Source: a virus
Reading direction: 5' to 3' (one strand)
Virus record (IMG/VR): IMGVR_UViG_3300007344_000218
Location: 1 to 25,134 of that record
Length of the DNA: 25,134 nucleotides
In this document: piece by piece, positions 24,778-25,134 of the stretch
How positions within the stretch are numbered: position 1 is the first letter of the stretch
Layout: each line of letters starts with the position of its first letter
Made by a program: the position numbers and the translations under genes
The notes under the pieces: generated by a model
What the model saw: the letters and a program-made list of their open reading frames with translations, nothing else
What the model was told of the DNA's origin: nothing
Databases searched by the model: none

Positions 24778-25134
24778 ATGGCACAGACGATTAAGCTAAA
24801 GCGCTCGGCTACGTCGGGCGCAATACCTACTACATCCAATTTAGCACTTGGCGAAGTTGCAATCAACACTTATGATGGCAAAATGTACATCAAAAAAGAT
24901 GTTGGAGGCACCGAGTCTATTGTAGAAATTGGCGGTGTCGGTGGAAATTCGGTTTCTTATCTAGAAGCTGGAATGATTGAGTATGAATATACTGCAACTT
25001 CCAATCAAACTACTTTTTCTGGCTCTGACAATAATTCTGCTACTCTTTCTTACACCGCGGGCTCTATACTTGTATTTCTCAACGGAGTATTTCAAGATGA
25101 CGGAGTTGACTATACTGCAACAAACGGCACTTCT
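24778..25134 (+). CDS. Second tail fibre protein with Mtd-type N-terminus (partial, runs off the window)
   Basis: Open from an ATG at 24778 to the window end (119 codons without a stop). The N-terminus AQTIKLKRSATSGAIPTTSN, then LALGEVAINTYDGKMYIKK is the same attachment-domain type as in the preceding fibre, so the two may bind the same site on the virion or pair with each other. Residues of about 85-119 (YTAGSILVFLNGVFQDDGVDY) form a beta module frequent in T7/cyanophage-type fibres. A strong AGAGGAAG ribosome binding site (24765-24772) sits six bases before the start. Codons at the start are richer in G and C than in the tip genes (CGC, TCG, GGC). The C-terminal receptor-binding part is outside the window. 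Confidence 0.75.
   Translation, partial: MAQTIKLKRSATSGAIPTTSNLALGEVAINTYDGKMYIKKDVGGTESIVEIGGVGGNSVSYLEAGMIEYEYTATSNQTTFSGSDNNSATLSYTAGSILVFLNGVFQDDGVDYTATNGTS

Noticed and set aside
23513-25134. Diversity-generating retroelement suggested by the Mtd-type N-terminus
   Set aside because: No reverse transcriptase, template repeat or lectin-type variable region is visible in the window. The N-terminal domain alone is common in ordinary fibres.

Overview
The window is the virion-structure module of a tailed double-stranded DNA phage with a long, non-contractile tail, laid out like the lambda/HK97 siphovirus late region. All genes are on the + strand. They run from an HK97-fold major capsid protein through connector and neck proteins, major tail protein, frameshifted tail assembly chaperones, tape measure and lambda M-, L-, K-, I- and J-like tail-tip proteins to a group of fibre genes. 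No integrase, lysis, replication, tRNA or host metabolic gene is visible. Most genes are A+T-rich, but the capsid gene uses CGT, CTG and AAG codons. This, together with consensus sigma-70 promoters, points to a bacterial, probably gammaproteobacterial and possibly marine host. The host assignment is inference.

Layout. Bases 2-1384 encode the capsid protein, followed by a strong hairpin terminator. Bases 1444-3877 hold three overlapping genes: a gp6-like connector, a 462-residue neck protein and a tail terminator. Bases 3940-5514 encode the major tail protein, followed by a UUCG-loop terminator. A perfect sigma-70 promoter (5583-5611) then drives the chaperone pair, in which the second product is made by -1 frameshifting at A_AAT_TTT (6061-6067) ahead of an 8-bp hairpin. 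Tape measure (6501-9896) and tip genes M, L, K, I and J follow, almost all overlapping or abutting. J is 3032 residues long, nearly three times lambda J, and carries tandem fibre modules and two collagen-like Gly-X-Y blocks.

Immediately after J, one base downstream, is a 2-oxoglutarate/Fe(II) oxygenase of the prolyl-hydroxylase type (22094-22654). A second perfect sigma-70 promoter (22673-22701) begins a fibre unit: a small Ig-like structural protein, a short fibre-associated protein, a 405-residue fibre with an Mtd-type N-terminus, and another such fibre that runs off the right edge.

How the genes work together. Connector, neck and tail-terminator proteins join head to tail. The chaperones coat the tape measure and recruit the major tail protein. 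M, L, K, I and J build the tip, and the distal genes decorate it. The most notable points are the textbook frameshift signal, the pairing of a hydroxylase gene with a collagen-bearing tip protein, and a homologous beta-rich insertion shared by the major tail protein and the Fe-S tip protein L.
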